Assembly: GCA_902802305.1 (NCBI GenBank)
Contig: CADCLG010000028.1
Span: 1 to 58,311 of the forward strand
From: an uncultured Spirochaetaceae bacterium
GTDB lineage: Bacteria > Spirochaetota > Spirochaetia > Treponematales > Treponemataceae
Length of the DNA: 58,311 bases
Reading direction: 5' to 3'
The notes beneath the pieces are model-generated. The model ran no database searches. It worked only from the letters and a program-made list of their open reading frames with translations, and was not told the origin of the DNA. A program made the translations under genes and the position numbers. This document shows positions 25,161-34,208 of the stretch, in pieces; the first letter of the stretch is position 1; each line of letters begins with the position of its first letter.

Positions 25161-25598
25161 TTAATTGTGTGATAAATAGTCATCAATATCTTCAATATCC
25201 AGAACCTTGTATCCGGCCTTAATGCAAAGCTCTGCAAAAAGCCCCTGTCCGGGGATTTTCTTGCCGGAGAATGTTCCGTCATAAATCTGCTTGATTCCGC
25301 AGGAAGGACTTCTGCTTTGGAGAATTATCAAATCAGGATTTTCTTTTTGGACAATTTCAAAAGCTTTTTGGGCACCGAGGGAAAACTCTTTTGTGATGTT
25401 CTTTCCTTCAGTGTTCATAACCTGACCGTTTACAATTTCTGCGGAAGGACGCGGAGTTGGAAGACCGCCCAAAACTTCTGGACAGACTTTTATCATTTTG
25501 TGAGATTTCAGAAAATTCATCATCTTCTGATTGAGGTTGTTTCCGCCGTTATATTTGTAGTTGTCTCCTGCAAGGCAGGCACTGACTATTACTTTCAT
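25161..25598 (-). CDS. DUF523-family protein (copy 2, full length)
   Basis: A 145-aa DUF523/YbbK-type protein. Conserved Cys 8 (VIVSACLAG), Cys 39 (KVCPEVLGGLPTPR) and Cys 100 (QSRSPSCGIKQIYDGTF) match the three ligands of the [4Fe-4S] cluster in the family member TudS (2-thiouracil desulfurase). Detoxification of thiolated bases or a related desulfuration is therefore plausible, though most members are untested. It lies 3 nt after the nicotinamidase-like stop codon, on the same strand. It is very close in sequence to copies 1 and 3. Confidence 0.85.
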   Translation of the reverse strand: MKVIVSACLAGDNYKYNGGNNLNQKMMNFLKSHKMIKVCPEVLGGLPTPRPSAEIVNGQVMNTEGKNITKEFSLGAQKAFEIVQKENPDLIILQSRSPSCGIKQIYDGTFSGKKIPGQGLFAELCIKAGYKVLDIEDIDDYLSHN

Positions 25599-25601
25599 CT
25601 C

Positions 25602-26120
25602 TTACTCGTTAATTACGTTAATCTGACAGAGCTTCATGGCAGAGAGTGCTGTTTTATGACTATCCGGAGTTACACAGGCACAGCAGCTGGCATCAACCGT
25701 AATCTTCACTTCTGGCAGTTTTGCTTTAAGAATGAATGCATTGCTGATAACACAGATTCCGGTACAAAGTCCAACAAGTTCAATTTCTTCAAGATTGCCT
25801 AAAGTTGCAACATAATCAGCTAGCTCCATAGAACCAAACGATGGCTTATTAAAAATGCAACTGTCCCCTACTTCCAGTTTGTTCGAAATCTGCCAGCCTT
25901 CACTATCTTCAACACAGTGAAGAACCGGAAGATTCTTTCCTTCCTGAGTTTCCAGATAACATTTTTGATGAGTATCGCGGGTAAAGATTACGGTCTCACC
26001 TGCAGCACGGGCACTGGCGATTTTCTTTGCAACATTAGGCACGATTGCTACAGCTTCTTTTGTTCCAAGCGAACCGTCTATAAAATCATTCTGCATGTCG
26101 ATTACGATTAAAAGTTTCAT
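25602..26120 (-). CDS. Isochorismatase-family hydrolase (nicotinamidase-like)
   Basis: A 172-aa cysteine hydrolase. The catalytic triad is visible: Asp 8 in LLIVIDMQNDF, Lys in CIFNKPSFGS (about residue 92), and the nucleophile Cys in LVGLCTGICVISNAF (about 121), preceded by the cis-peptide region. TRDTHQ supports the metal-binding or nicotinamidase branch. It would convert nicotinamide to nicotinate or hydrolyse a similar amide. It follows the Fic gene by 11 nt and precedes DUF523 copy 2 by 3 nt, so it may be read from the long defence transcript as well as its own promoter. Confidence 0.85.
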   Translation of the reverse strand: MKLLIVIDMQNDFIDGSLGTKEAVAIVPNVAKKIASARAAGETVIFTRDTHQKCYLETQEGKNLPVLHCVEDSEGWQISNKLEVGDSCIFNKPSFGSMELADYVATLGNLEEIELVGLCTGICVISNAFILKAKLPEVKITVDASCCACVTPDSHKTALSAMKLCQINVINE

Positions 26121-26131
26121 GTTTTTTTCCT

Positions 26132-27208
26132 TTATTTTTTTAATGAATATGTTCTGTTTTTATTCTCTCCAGAACCTATGATTAAACCTTCTGCCTCCAG
26201 CTTTTTGAAAATCTTACGGACAGCAGCTGCTGTAAGACCTGTTATTTCTCTTGCCTTTGAATTATTAATAGAAGCATTTTCTTTAAGATAATTAAAAATA
26301 ATATCGCTACTTTTTTCTTTTGTCGCTGTTTTATCGCTACTTTTTGGAGTGTTTATCGCTACTTTTTCATTATATTTGATATGACAGTAACGATTTTTAA
26401 GCTCATTATGTTCACTTAGAAGCAAATTACGGAAGAACTTCTCCAGATACTCCGTATTCATATAAACGCTTTTGTTCATATTTGTATAATTTGCACGAAC
26501 AAGAGCATTACGGAAATACCAGCTGTTCTTTTCAAAAGGCTCATTGTTTACATCAAAACCAAGCGAGTTCAGATATTTGATTGTAAATACTGCAGTTGTT
26601 CTGGTATTACCTTCTCCAAAGGGATGAATCTGCCAGATATTTGCAATAAAACGAGTAAGATGTTTTACAGTCTCTTCTCTAGAAAGTTTAGAATAATCAA
26701 AAGATTTCTCCTGGCTAAAATCATAATCAAGAGTCTGCCGAATCATATCTGCGTTGGCATAAAGGACTGATTCTCCATCCAAAACCCATTCGCGTTTTGA
26801 AATATTATAATCTCGGAAATGACCTGCCTTTACCCTGCAGAATACTCCAGTAAAGAGCCTTTTATGGATAGAAAGAAGCAAATCTGGCGTAAAGCTGAAA
26901 GTCTTTTCTGCTAAGATTTCACGGATTCGTACAGAAACTTTATCTGCTTCTTCTGCATCATCTTCATCTTCTGTTCTGCCCTGGCGAGTTTCGTAATAAG
27001 AATCAATAAGCTGCTTGGCCTCTTCAATTGTAATTTCGCCATCAATATTCCTCTTTGCAGTTTCGTAAAGGTATTTAGAAGGCGTAAGCCCATCTACCTG
27101 CTGCAAGCCGATAGCAGTCTGCCAGAGTTTTCCGTTTTCCTGTTTTTCTGGTTCACTCTGGAGAATGTATGAGTCAAAGTCTATTTCGAAAGAATTGTCA
27201 TTGTTCAT
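26132..27208 (-). CDS. Fic-domain protein with C-terminal winged helix
   Basis: A 358-aa protein. The Fic core has an intact catalytic loop IHPFGEGNTRT (His 195 to Arg 203), so AMP or other nucleotide transfer to a target hydroxyl is expected. The C-terminal 60 residues (SKAREITGLTAAAVRKIFKK, LEAEGLIIGSGEN) form a winged helix that may bind DNA or regulate the gene. A linker near residues 275-300 is coded by three short direct repeats containing ATCGCTACTTTT (26303-26365). The start is 3 nt after the JetD stop, so it is the last gene of the Wadjet operon. An antitoxin role or an abortive-infection toxin is possible. Confidence 0.85.
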   Translation of the reverse strand: MNNDNSFEIDFDSYILQSEPEKQENGKLWQTAIGLQQVDGLTPSKYLYETAKRNIDGEITIEEAKQLIDSYYETRQGRTEDEDDAEEADKVSVRIREILAEKTFSFTPDLLLSIHKRLFTGVFCRVKAGHFRDYNISKREWVLDGESVLYANADMIRQTLDYDFSQEKSFDYSKLSREETVKHLTRFIANIWQIHPFGEGNTRTTAVFTIKYLNSLGFDVNNEPFEKNSWYFRNALVRANYTNMNKSVYMNTEYLEKFFRNLLLSEHNELKNRYCHIKYNEKVAINTPKSSDKTATKEKSSDIIFNYLKENASINNSKAREITGLTAAAVRKIFKKLEAEGLIIGSGENKNRTYSLKK

Positions 27209-27211
27209 TTC

Positions 27212-28456
27212 TTATTCCTTTTTGTGCTGAGTTTCTTTCCAGCTGATTATTTCTTGTTCGAGTTTTTGATTATTTTTGAGCATATAATTCATTATTTCTA
27301 CGAACTTTCCTTTTTCAATTAAAGATTTTGCTTTAGTTATATCGTTTTCTTCAAGAGTTTTTGAAAAATCTGAATACTTCTTAAGTTCTTCAGTTCCCAT
27401 TTTATAAGGCTTAAAATCAATGTGAGTCTTTTTCTGTAAATTATCAAAAATAAAAAATCCGTCTGGATCAAGATCGCCGAAGTGATAATATTCTTTGTTT
27501 GAATTTTGTTGATAGATTTTTTCTAAAAATTTCTGCTTTACACTATTGTGATAGCCTGACAAGAAAATGAAGAATGTTTCTGATTCTTTTACTCTATTGA
27601 ATGAAGTAAGGTTTTCAACAGTCATAATTTTTGAATCAGCAATTTCAAAGAAATCAATTTTTTCGATTGAGGCGGAGGAAATAGCAAATGGTATTTCAGA
27701 GCAAGTTTTTGTAATGTTACCGTTTTCAAAAAATATTGTTCCATTTCCCTTAAAATACACATATGAAGGATTTGCAAAAATATTACATTCTTCAAGAATG
27801 ACTTTATTTACTTCTTTTTCATCAGCACAATTTTCAATTAAAGAATCAAAATATCCACTTTTTTTAAGAATGCGTAAAATTTTGGTTTTGTATTTTGATT
27901 CCCAAGACTTGGAATTTGCTAATACAGAAATAGATAGTTCCCGTTCAAGGATTTCATTTTTGTTCTGCAAAATAAAAGACAAAAGTGCAATTATGTTGTT
28001 AGCGTCTTCTAAAGAGTACTCTGCAATCTTCCCACCCTGGAGTCGCTCAATTTGAGTTTTGCAAAAATCGTTTATTATTTTATGAGAAGAAGTTTTTTCA
28101 CTAACAGATGAATAAAAAGCGATTTCCTCTTTTAGCCTTGTATTCTTATCTTTTACACCAAGAATTATTCGAATCTTATTCCAATTTTCTTCTGTTGCAA
28201 TTGAAATTATTTTTGATATTCTTTCATATTTCCAGGCAAGCTGAATAAGCCCTTCAGATTCAAGAAGCTCACATTGTTTTTCAAAATCTTCAATTGCATT
28301 AATGTCTGTTGAATCCTGTTCATATTCTTTGAAAATATCAGTAGACTTTATTGAGAAATTTTGTACAACTGAGTTTGTTCCTTTATAAGTTTTACTGGAT
28401 TCATATTTTGTGAGAAGCTTCTGTAATATTTGTTTTTGAATATTTGAATAAATCAT
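27212..28456 (-). CDS. jetD: Wadjet anti-plasmid protein JetD (Toprim nuclease)
   Basis: About 414 aa. The C-terminal Toprim-like domain shows IMTVENLTSFN (metal-binding Glu) and YYHFGDLDPDGFFIFDNL (Asp-x-Asp), the catalytic signatures of JetD/DUF2220. The N-terminal half is helical. JetD cuts circular plasmid DNA after the JetABC SMC-like motor has extruded it. The start at 28456 is chosen because it gives an ATGA overlap with the jetC stop and an AAAGA upstream; an in-frame alternative start codon lies at 28483. Confidence 0.9.
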   Translation of the reverse strand: MIYSNIQKQILQKLLTKYESSKTYKGTNSVVQNFSIKSTDIFKEYEQDSTDINAIEDFEKQCELLESEGLIQLAWKYERISKIISIATEENWNKIRIILGVKDKNTRLKEEIAFYSSVSEKTSSHKIINDFCKTQIERLQGGKIAEYSLEDANNIIALLSFILQNKNEILERELSISVLANSKSWESKYKTKILRILKKSGYFDSLIENCADEKEVNKVILEECNIFANPSYVYFKGNGTIFFENGNITKTCSEIPFAISSASIEKIDFFEIADSKIMTVENLTSFNRVKESETFFIFLSGYHNSVKQKFLEKIYQQNSNKEYYHFGDLDPDGFFIFDNLQKKTHIDFKPYKMGTEELKKYSDFSKTLEENDITKAKSLIEKGKFVEIMNYMLKNNQKLEQEIISWKETQHKKE

Positions 28457-31400
28457 TCTTTGATTGCGCTCCTGGAGTACCACGAACCTTCAACCGGTTT
28501 TGTATACTTTCCCTGTGTATAGAGAGATACTGTATTATCAATATGTTGACCAATACTGTTTATTTTTTCAGGCGGTGCTGCATAGAAAACCTGGAAATTA
28601 TTATCTTCTAAAAATTTTACCATCTGCTCAATTCGTTCTTTTGATAGTGCAGAGAACGCTTCGTCGATAAATGCAATACGGGCACAACAAACATCTTTAG
28701 GATAGAATTGCATAAGACTTGCAGCAAGAACTATAAAATATGGGGTTTGTTTTTCACCTCCACTGGCAGAGCCTTGTTTCTTTGATAAGTCCATTTCAGA
28801 TTCTTCATCACCTATATGACTTCTGATTGTCATATCATAGGTAAAATAATTTCTATAATCTGAATAATCTTCTTCCTGTTCTGTATCAAGAATCTTGTTT
28901 AAGAAAGACTGAACATCATCTGCAAGCTTTTCATCACTTACAGTCTTTTCGGTAAATAAATCTGGACTTTCTGAATATAGTTCAAGATTCTTACAAATAG
29001 TAAAGAAAACTTCTCTATCTGATTTTTCTTCCATTTTGAACTGATATATATCACGACCAAATGGAATACGTTTTAATTCTGAATTGATTGCTTCAATCTC
29101 TTCTTTTGCCGCAACTATTTTTTCATTAAGTTCTGCAACAAAATCATGTAAGAAAACATCACGAAGCTTTTCTGACTGCTTTTCAACTTTGTTTTTGGCT
29201 TCATCAATTTTTACATTTGCAACATCACGATAACGATCACGGTAGAAAGGAATAAACTCAACACCATAATTTGAAGCTTCTATTTCAGAAAGAATATTAT
29301 ATTCTCGTTGCTTATCTTCCATCCTTTTTTTTGCGTTTTCTACATCAACAGACAACTGTTTTCGATGTTTTTCACCAATAATAATGAATGTATTTCGCTG
29401 TTTGCTGGCACGTTCATATTCTTCTTTCATTTCATCAACTAATTCTGAATGCTGTTCTTCAAGTTCATTGTACTCAATTTCTATCTTTTCAGACTTTCCA
29501 TGTGTTTCTGAAATTTTATCCTGAATGTTAGAAATTTCTTTTTCTGTAGAACCAAGAGTTCGCTCAATTAGTTTTGACTCTCTATCCGCTTCATCATAGT
29601 TTGATTTAGCAAGTTCATACTCTTTTGCAGCCGCCAGCATCTCAGGGCTGTTTCTTAATTCTTCAATTTGAACCGAGAGTTTTCCAAAATTCCTGTTTTC
29701 GTCAGAAAGTTCGATTGAACTATCAAAATTATAGCGTTCTGCTTTCCACTCAACATTATCGATTAATGTAACTAATTGTTTTCTATCTTGGATTTCTTTT
29801 TCATATCCATTTTTTTCATATACAAGTTTTTCAAGTTCTTTTTTAGCCTGTTCCAGCTGAATCTTTACTACATTATTTCCTAAACAAACTTGCGTCTTCT
29901 GAATCTGCATTTTACTGGCTGCATAACGTTTGCAAAGCATTCCATCTTTTGTTATACCGCCTTTTGGATATTCATGAAGTTCTTCAATATTCTCACAAAG
30001 ATGTATTCCGTTTAAAAGATAATTTGCATAACGTCTTGCACCGTTATTAGGAATCTTCAAAACTGATGCTACTGATTTTTCTTCAATATCTGTTTCTGGA
30101 ATTTTATCAGTGAGGACAACGCTTGTTTTGTAAATATTTTTCTCATTTAAGATTTTAAGAGCTTCATGGCAATATTCATCATCAACGATGATGTTGTACC
30201 GTTTATTCCATAGAAAAGTTTCTATGGCTTTACGCCAGCTTTCATCACTTAGAGATTCAACAAGTTCCGCAAAAAGACGGACCTGACATTTTATTCCACG
30301 CTTATTGAATTCATTCTGAATAATTCGTTTAGCTTCCACTGCTTCTTGCGGAAATTGACGGATATTTGCTTCAAGGTCTTTTATTTTCCGCTGATATTCT
30401 GTTATTTCATTTGATACTTCAACAAGTTTGTCTTTTGTTCGACCATTTGCTTCTATGAATAAATCTCGCTGAGTTTTTATCTTATTTGAAAAAACAATGA
30501 AGGTAGAAATCTTTTTATCAGACGGAAAATCATTTTCACTAAGATTGAAAAGAATTGTCTTATCTTCATCAGCAACATCAAAATAATTCATGATTTGTGG
30601 AAGAATTACTTTCATTGAAACTTGGAGATTCTTTAATTGAGAAAGTTCTTTTTCTAATTCAGAAATCTTATTCTTGATCTCATCCCTATCATTCTCCATC
30701 TTATTTAAACTTTCTGTAATTGAATGGTTTTTATTTTCAACTTCTGAAAGCCTTTTTCGCATCTCCGAAAGTTTTGCTTCTGATTCTTTTTTCTTTTCTT
30801 CCAGGTCCTTTAACTGAATCTGATTATTCTGCTGTTTTATTTCGAGTTTTGAAATTTCATCCCTATATTGGTTTATATACTGATAGCGGAACATTAATTC
30901 ACGTATATTGTAATTACGAAGTACCTTTTCATATTCAGCAGTCTTCTGTTCTATTTCCTCAAGCAGATTCTTTCTTTCTTGAATCTGCTCGAACATTTGT
31001 TTTGCCTGATCATAAAGCTTTCGTTGCTCCCTAAGCCGGTCAAGAGATTTTACTTCTGCCTCAGCAAAAACTGAAGTCTGCAAAAATTTATCTACATTTC
31101 GTTCAGGATCAAAAGCCATCATCTTAAGCAGCTTTTCTTTATACTTTCTGTAATCTGTAGTTCGTATTCCTAACTGACGGGTTAGCTGTGGAATAGCCTT
31201 TTCGCGGCCCAAAAAATCAGCCCCTTTCAGCGGGATGTTTTTGAATGTAAGATTATTTTTTGATGTTACGGTAAGTTTCCCATTTTCAACAGAACTGAAA
31301 TTAAAATCCTCCAATCTGCATCTTTCACGGATTATCCATTGGCTGATTGCCCTGTCACTTTCTGAACGAGATTCCATACAAACAGCAATTACGTGATAAT

Positions 31401-31713
31401 CAGAAATAAGAGGATCATAAAATTCCATGGCAATATAACTTGTAACATTCCCCGGGCGAAGATATCTGTCTGATCCATTTGTCTTTCTGTCACCATGAAT
31501 ATATGCAGTTACATTTCTTCCATTATCATCAGCCGCTTTATTAAACTGCGTGTTGGCAGTAATAAGATAACTCATTGCATCAAGAATTGTAGTTTTTCCG
31601 GTACCATTTACACCAGTAAAAAGAGTAGAACTCCCAAGCTTTATTATTTCATTTTGAAAACATGACCAGTTTACAAGGAGAAGTCTTTTTGCCGTTTTTC
31701 TGTTATCTTTCAT
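28453..31713 (-). CDS. jetC: Wadjet SMC-like ATPase JetC
   Basis: A 1086-aa SMC/MukB-like protein. Walker A is LFTGVNGTGKTTILDAMSYL (residues 32-50). Long heptad-rich coiled coils occupy about 240-400 and 600-850, with a hinge-like globular middle at about 430-600. The ABC signature is SASGGEKQTPYFIVLA, and Walker B is ARIAFIDEAFSALSKERIEQ. It forms the loop-extruding motor of Wadjet with JetA and JetB. It starts at the TAATG junction with jetB (1-nt overlap) and is full length. Confidence 0.93.
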   Translation of the reverse strand: MKDNRKTAKRLLLVNWSCFQNEIIKLGSSTLFTGVNGTGKTTILDAMSYLITANTQFNKAADDNGRNVTAYIHGDRKTNGSDRYLRPGNVTSYIAMEFYDPLISDYHVIAVCMESRSESDRAISQWIIRERCRLEDFNFSSVENGKLTVTSKNNLTFKNIPLKGADFLGREKAIPQLTRQLGIRTTDYRKYKEKLLKMMAFDPERNVDKFLQTSVFAEAEVKSLDRLREQRKLYDQAKQMFEQIQERKNLLEEIEQKTAEYEKVLRNYNIRELMFRYQYINQYRDEISKLEIKQQNNQIQLKDLEEKKKESEAKLSEMRKRLSEVENKNHSITESLNKMENDRDEIKNKISELEKELSQLKNLQVSMKVILPQIMNYFDVADEDKTILFNLSENDFPSDKKISTFIVFSNKIKTQRDLFIEANGRTKDKLVEVSNEITEYQRKIKDLEANIRQFPQEAVEAKRIIQNEFNKRGIKCQVRLFAELVESLSDESWRKAIETFLWNKRYNIIVDDEYCHEALKILNEKNIYKTSVVLTDKIPETDIEEKSVASVLKIPNNGARRYANYLLNGIHLCENIEELHEYPKGGITKDGMLCKRYAASKMQIQKTQVCLGNNVVKIQLEQAKKELEKLVYEKNGYEKEIQDRKQLVTLIDNVEWKAERYNFDSSIELSDENRNFGKLSVQIEELRNSPEMLAAAKEYELAKSNYDEADRESKLIERTLGSTEKEISNIQDKISETHGKSEKIEIEYNELEEQHSELVDEMKEEYERASKQRNTFIIIGEKHRKQLSVDVENAKKRMEDKQREYNILSEIEASNYGVEFIPFYRDRYRDVANVKIDEAKNKVEKQSEKLRDVFLHDFVAELNEKIVAAKEEIEAINSELKRIPFGRDIYQFKMEEKSDREVFFTICKNLELYSESPDLFTEKTVSDEKLADDVQSFLNKILDTEQEEDYSDYRNYFTYDMTIRSHIGDEESEMDLSKKQGSASGGEKQTPYFIVLAASLMQFYPKDVCCARIAFIDEAFSALSKERIEQMVKFLEDNNFQVFYAAPPEKINSIGQHIDNTVSLYTQGKYTKPVEGSWYSRSAIKE

Positions 31714-32435
31714 TACTCTTCATCTCCAGTATCAATTTCTATATCAAAAGGATCTATTTCAGAATCTGTAGAGTCAAAATCTTCTGGTTCATCAATCGCT
31801 GTTATATCTTCTTCGTTACCTTTCATTCTTTTTTCTGCATCTTTTACAAAAGAAACAAACTCACTTTCATTTAGTGCAAATTGTAACGAAGGATAAAGAA
31901 TAATGGCAAAATCTTCATCACCAATTTCACCGATTGTTCCAATTAAGTTGAATTTGCAAAACAACTTCAATATGTCATTCAACGGACCTTTATCAAATGG
32001 TTTCTTATAGTCGTATTTTTCTAGTTCTATATTTAAATCTGACAATGTAATTTTTATAAGTTTATCCAATGAACCACGGTGCAATCTATCAGAAAGTAAA
32101 GTCCATAAACAACAAAGAATAATACTTTCAATTTTCTTAAAGCGGAATCTATTAACTGCTACCGATGCCGATATATTTTCATTTACAATATTGGAAAGCA
32201 TTACTACACCGGAATCTTTTTGAACTAAAACTTCAAATCCAATAAATGAAAAATATTGAGAAAAGAAATCAGAGTTTTTTGACACAAAATAAAACATCTT
32301 GCGGTTTTCTTCGTCTTTGTCACGAACAATAAATGTTTTCTTTAATAAAATTCTGGCACATTTCTGGAAGAATTGTTTATCACTCGAGGTAAATTCTGAA
32401 TTCCAGTATTCATTAATTGATTCATTATTTGTCAT
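31713..32435 (-). CDS. jetB: Wadjet kite-type subunit JetB (DUF4194-like)
   Basis: A 240-aa protein between jetA and jetC. Its N-terminal two-thirds fold as winged helices (FFQKCARILLKKTFIVRDKD, IILCCLWTLLSDRLHRGSL). The last 40 residues are very acidic (EEDITAIDEPEDFDSTDSEI). Position, size and charge pattern match JetB, the MukE-like subunit bridging JetA and JetC. It starts inside jetA (11-nt overlap). Confidence 0.85.
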   Translation of the reverse strand: MTNNESINEYWNSEFTSSDKQFFQKCARILLKKTFIVRDKDEENRKMFYFVSKNSDFFSQYFSFIGFEVLVQKDSGVVMLSNIVNENISASVAVNRFRFKKIESIILCCLWTLLSDRLHRGSLDKLIKITLSDLNIELEKYDYKKPFDKGPLNDILKLFCKFNLIGTIGEIGDEDFAIILYPSLQFALNESEFVSFVKDAEKRMKGNEEDITAIDEPEDFDSTDSEIDPFDIEIDTGDEE

Positions 32436-33816
32436 TTTTTCTTGCCCCCCAGTGCTTGATTATATAGTTTTCACTTTCTATATAGGTACCATCTGTTTCT
32501 ATTAAATATCCATTTTCTTTTGCATAACTCACTGCAGCCAAAGATTTTAATATATCTTCTTTATTTGAATAATTAAACTGACTGTTATCAATAATTTCAT
32601 TTTGCATGAATAAATCATCCATGTATTTTTTCATCTGGTCTTTTGAATATGGATTGTGAGATTCCTGTTCGAGAATATATTTTTGCCGTTCTATTTCTTC
32701 CTGTGTTAATTCAAAATATTCGGATTCAGTATTATGCAAGATCTGCTGGCTCTTATGTGGATACATTACAGATGACTGATCAACATACTCATACTTTTGA
32801 ATATTAAATAAATTTCCGAGCTCTTCTTTTTCTGAACTGTTTTCAGAAGAAATGAGAATTCGTAATGTTTGCTCAACTACACCACGGATATCAAGTCCTT
32901 TATTTCTTAGCATTCTTTCACGTGCAATTGCTATGTGAATATAAGTGTTAATCTTCAGTTTGATATCATCCATTATTTTATTGTAATCGTCATGAAGGAA
33001 CTTCTTTGTGGAATCAATCATTTCATAAACTCTTTCTTCTGCTTCCATATTTGAAATCAGGACTTTATGAGCTTTTTCTTCTGCTAATAATTCTGTGCAC
33101 AGAAGATTAAAATATTCAGGTTGCTTCATTTCATCTAGCTTTCGGGTAATAAAGTTCCTATAAATGTGAATATTTTGCTGATGAACAAGTCTTGAATATT
33201 CTTTTATAAAATCTCCGTCACAATAACTGATAATATTTTCAGTAAGACTTTCCAGACTTCCTTCATGATTCATTTTCTCGATAATCTTTTTTATAGAAGT
33301 TGAAAGTTTTTTAAGATCTGAAGAAAGGGCTTTTGCATCGGAAAAAGTAGGTTTTAGAATAAAGTTGTATAGTTCCTGCTTATTTGCATATTCCTTTGAA
33401 TTAAAACGGTTATAAATATTGAGAATGTAACTGGAAAACTCTGGAGTTGCTGGCTTTTTTAATTTTTGTAAAAACTCTGCAAGAGCAATTCCATTATCAG
33501 TCATTACAATATATTTTTCAAAAGTAGAATCATCCTGATATTCTTCAATCCAGCCAACAGAAATGAATTTGCGCAAAACAAAATTAGCTTCATCATTTCC
33601 TGCATTTGCAGTGCTATCTTCGTCTGACAAATCAAGATGATTTTCCAATAAAAATGCAGCCAGTACGTCTCTTAAATATGAACGCTCAAGTCGCCCAGAA
33701 ATTTCTTTATCATTTTGATTATGTATTAATTCCAGACAATCAGCATATACACGATTATTGCTTTTTCCCGCGAGACAATTGAAAAAATCTGATGGAATTA
33801 TATCAAATACGTTCAT
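32425..33816 (-). CDS. jetA: Wadjet kleisin-type subunit JetA (DUF5716-like)
   Basis: A 463-aa protein that opens MNVFDIIPSDFFNCLAGKSN, the usual N-terminus of the DUF5716-type JetA group. A winged-helix region (YLRDVLAAFLLEN, WIEEYQDDSTFEKYIVMTD) is followed by long helices and a C-terminal winged helix (ILKSLAAVSYAKENGYLIET). It is the MukF-like subunit that closes the SMC ring. It starts 2 nt after the DUF1016 stop codon, so Wadjet is transcribed with the upstream genes. Confidence 0.85.
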   Translation of the reverse strand: MNVFDIIPSDFFNCLAGKSNNRVYADCLELIHNQNDKEISGRLERSYLRDVLAAFLLENHLDLSDEDSTANAGNDEANFVLRKFISVGWIEEYQDDSTFEKYIVMTDNGIALAEFLQKLKKPATPEFSSYILNIYNRFNSKEYANKQELYNFILKPTFSDAKALSSDLKKLSTSIKKIIEKMNHEGSLESLTENIISYCDGDFIKEYSRLVHQQNIHIYRNFITRKLDEMKQPEYFNLLCTELLAEEKAHKVLISNMEAEERVYEMIDSTKKFLHDDYNKIMDDIKLKINTYIHIAIARERMLRNKGLDIRGVVEQTLRILISSENSSEKEELGNLFNIQKYEYVDQSSVMYPHKSQQILHNTESEYFELTQEEIERQKYILEQESHNPYSKDQMKKYMDDLFMQNEIIDNSQFNYSNKEDILKSLAAVSYAKENGYLIETDGTYIESENYIIKHWGARKNDK

Positions 33817-33818
33817 AT

Positions 33819-34208
33819 TTAGTTACTAATCTTAAAATCCGAAATTGGAATTATTGCTGTTAATTCGTCAGACGCGTCTGACGAATTTGTTTTATCTGGC
33901 AATTCGTCCGTCATAACGGACGAATTAGAATCTTCTAAAAATTCCCAGTTTTCATAAAACAAACGCATTTTCTTAAGACTTGTAGCCGAAAATCCGCGTA
34001 ATCCAGGAAGTTCCTTTCTAAGTTGAGAACTGATAGTTTCAAGAACACTTGTTCCCCATGTTTTCTTTCCTTTCTTTGAAGAAAGATAGCGACCAATGCC
34101 ATAATAAAGAATAAGCTGACCGCGAGTAGTTTCCTTCGCTGCCTGATACTGAGACTGTAAAATTGCTGTTTTTATTGCCTTTACGGCGGTTATTAGTTCT
34201 TGATTCAT
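33819..34208 (-). CDS. Short DUF1016 N-terminal-domain protein
   Basis: A 129-aa protein containing only the N-terminal helical domain of DUF1016/YhcG nucleases: ETTRGQLILYYGIGRYLSSK, TWGTSVLETISSQLRKELPG, FSATSLKKMRLFYENWEF. Full YhcG proteins carry a PD-(D/E)XK nuclease after this; here the frame ends instead in a Ser/Asp-rich tail encoded by two 26-bp palindromes. It may be a truncated remnant or a stand-alone DNA-binding adaptor. The ATGA overlap with the 600-aa gene and the 2-nt gap to jetA argue for retained expression. Confidence 0.75.
   Translation of the reverse strand: MNQELITAVKAIKTAILQSQYQAAKETTRGQLILYYGIGRYLSSKKGKKTWGTSVLETISSQLRKELPGLRGFSATSLKKMRLFYENWEFLEDSNSSVMTDELPDKTNSSDASDELTAIIPISDFKISN
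33862..33926. repeat. Two 26-bp palindromes in the DUF1016 gene
   Basis: 33862-33887 is a perfect 26-bp palindrome (half-site AATTCGTCAGACG). 33901-33926 is an 11-4-11 inverted repeat (half-site AATTCGTCCGT). Both share AATTCGTC and lie 13 nt apart. Confidence 0.8.

Noticed and set aside
33819..34208. Active YhcG/DUF1016 nuclease
   Set aside because: The PD-(D/E)XK nuclease domain is absent, so nuclease activity is not claimed.
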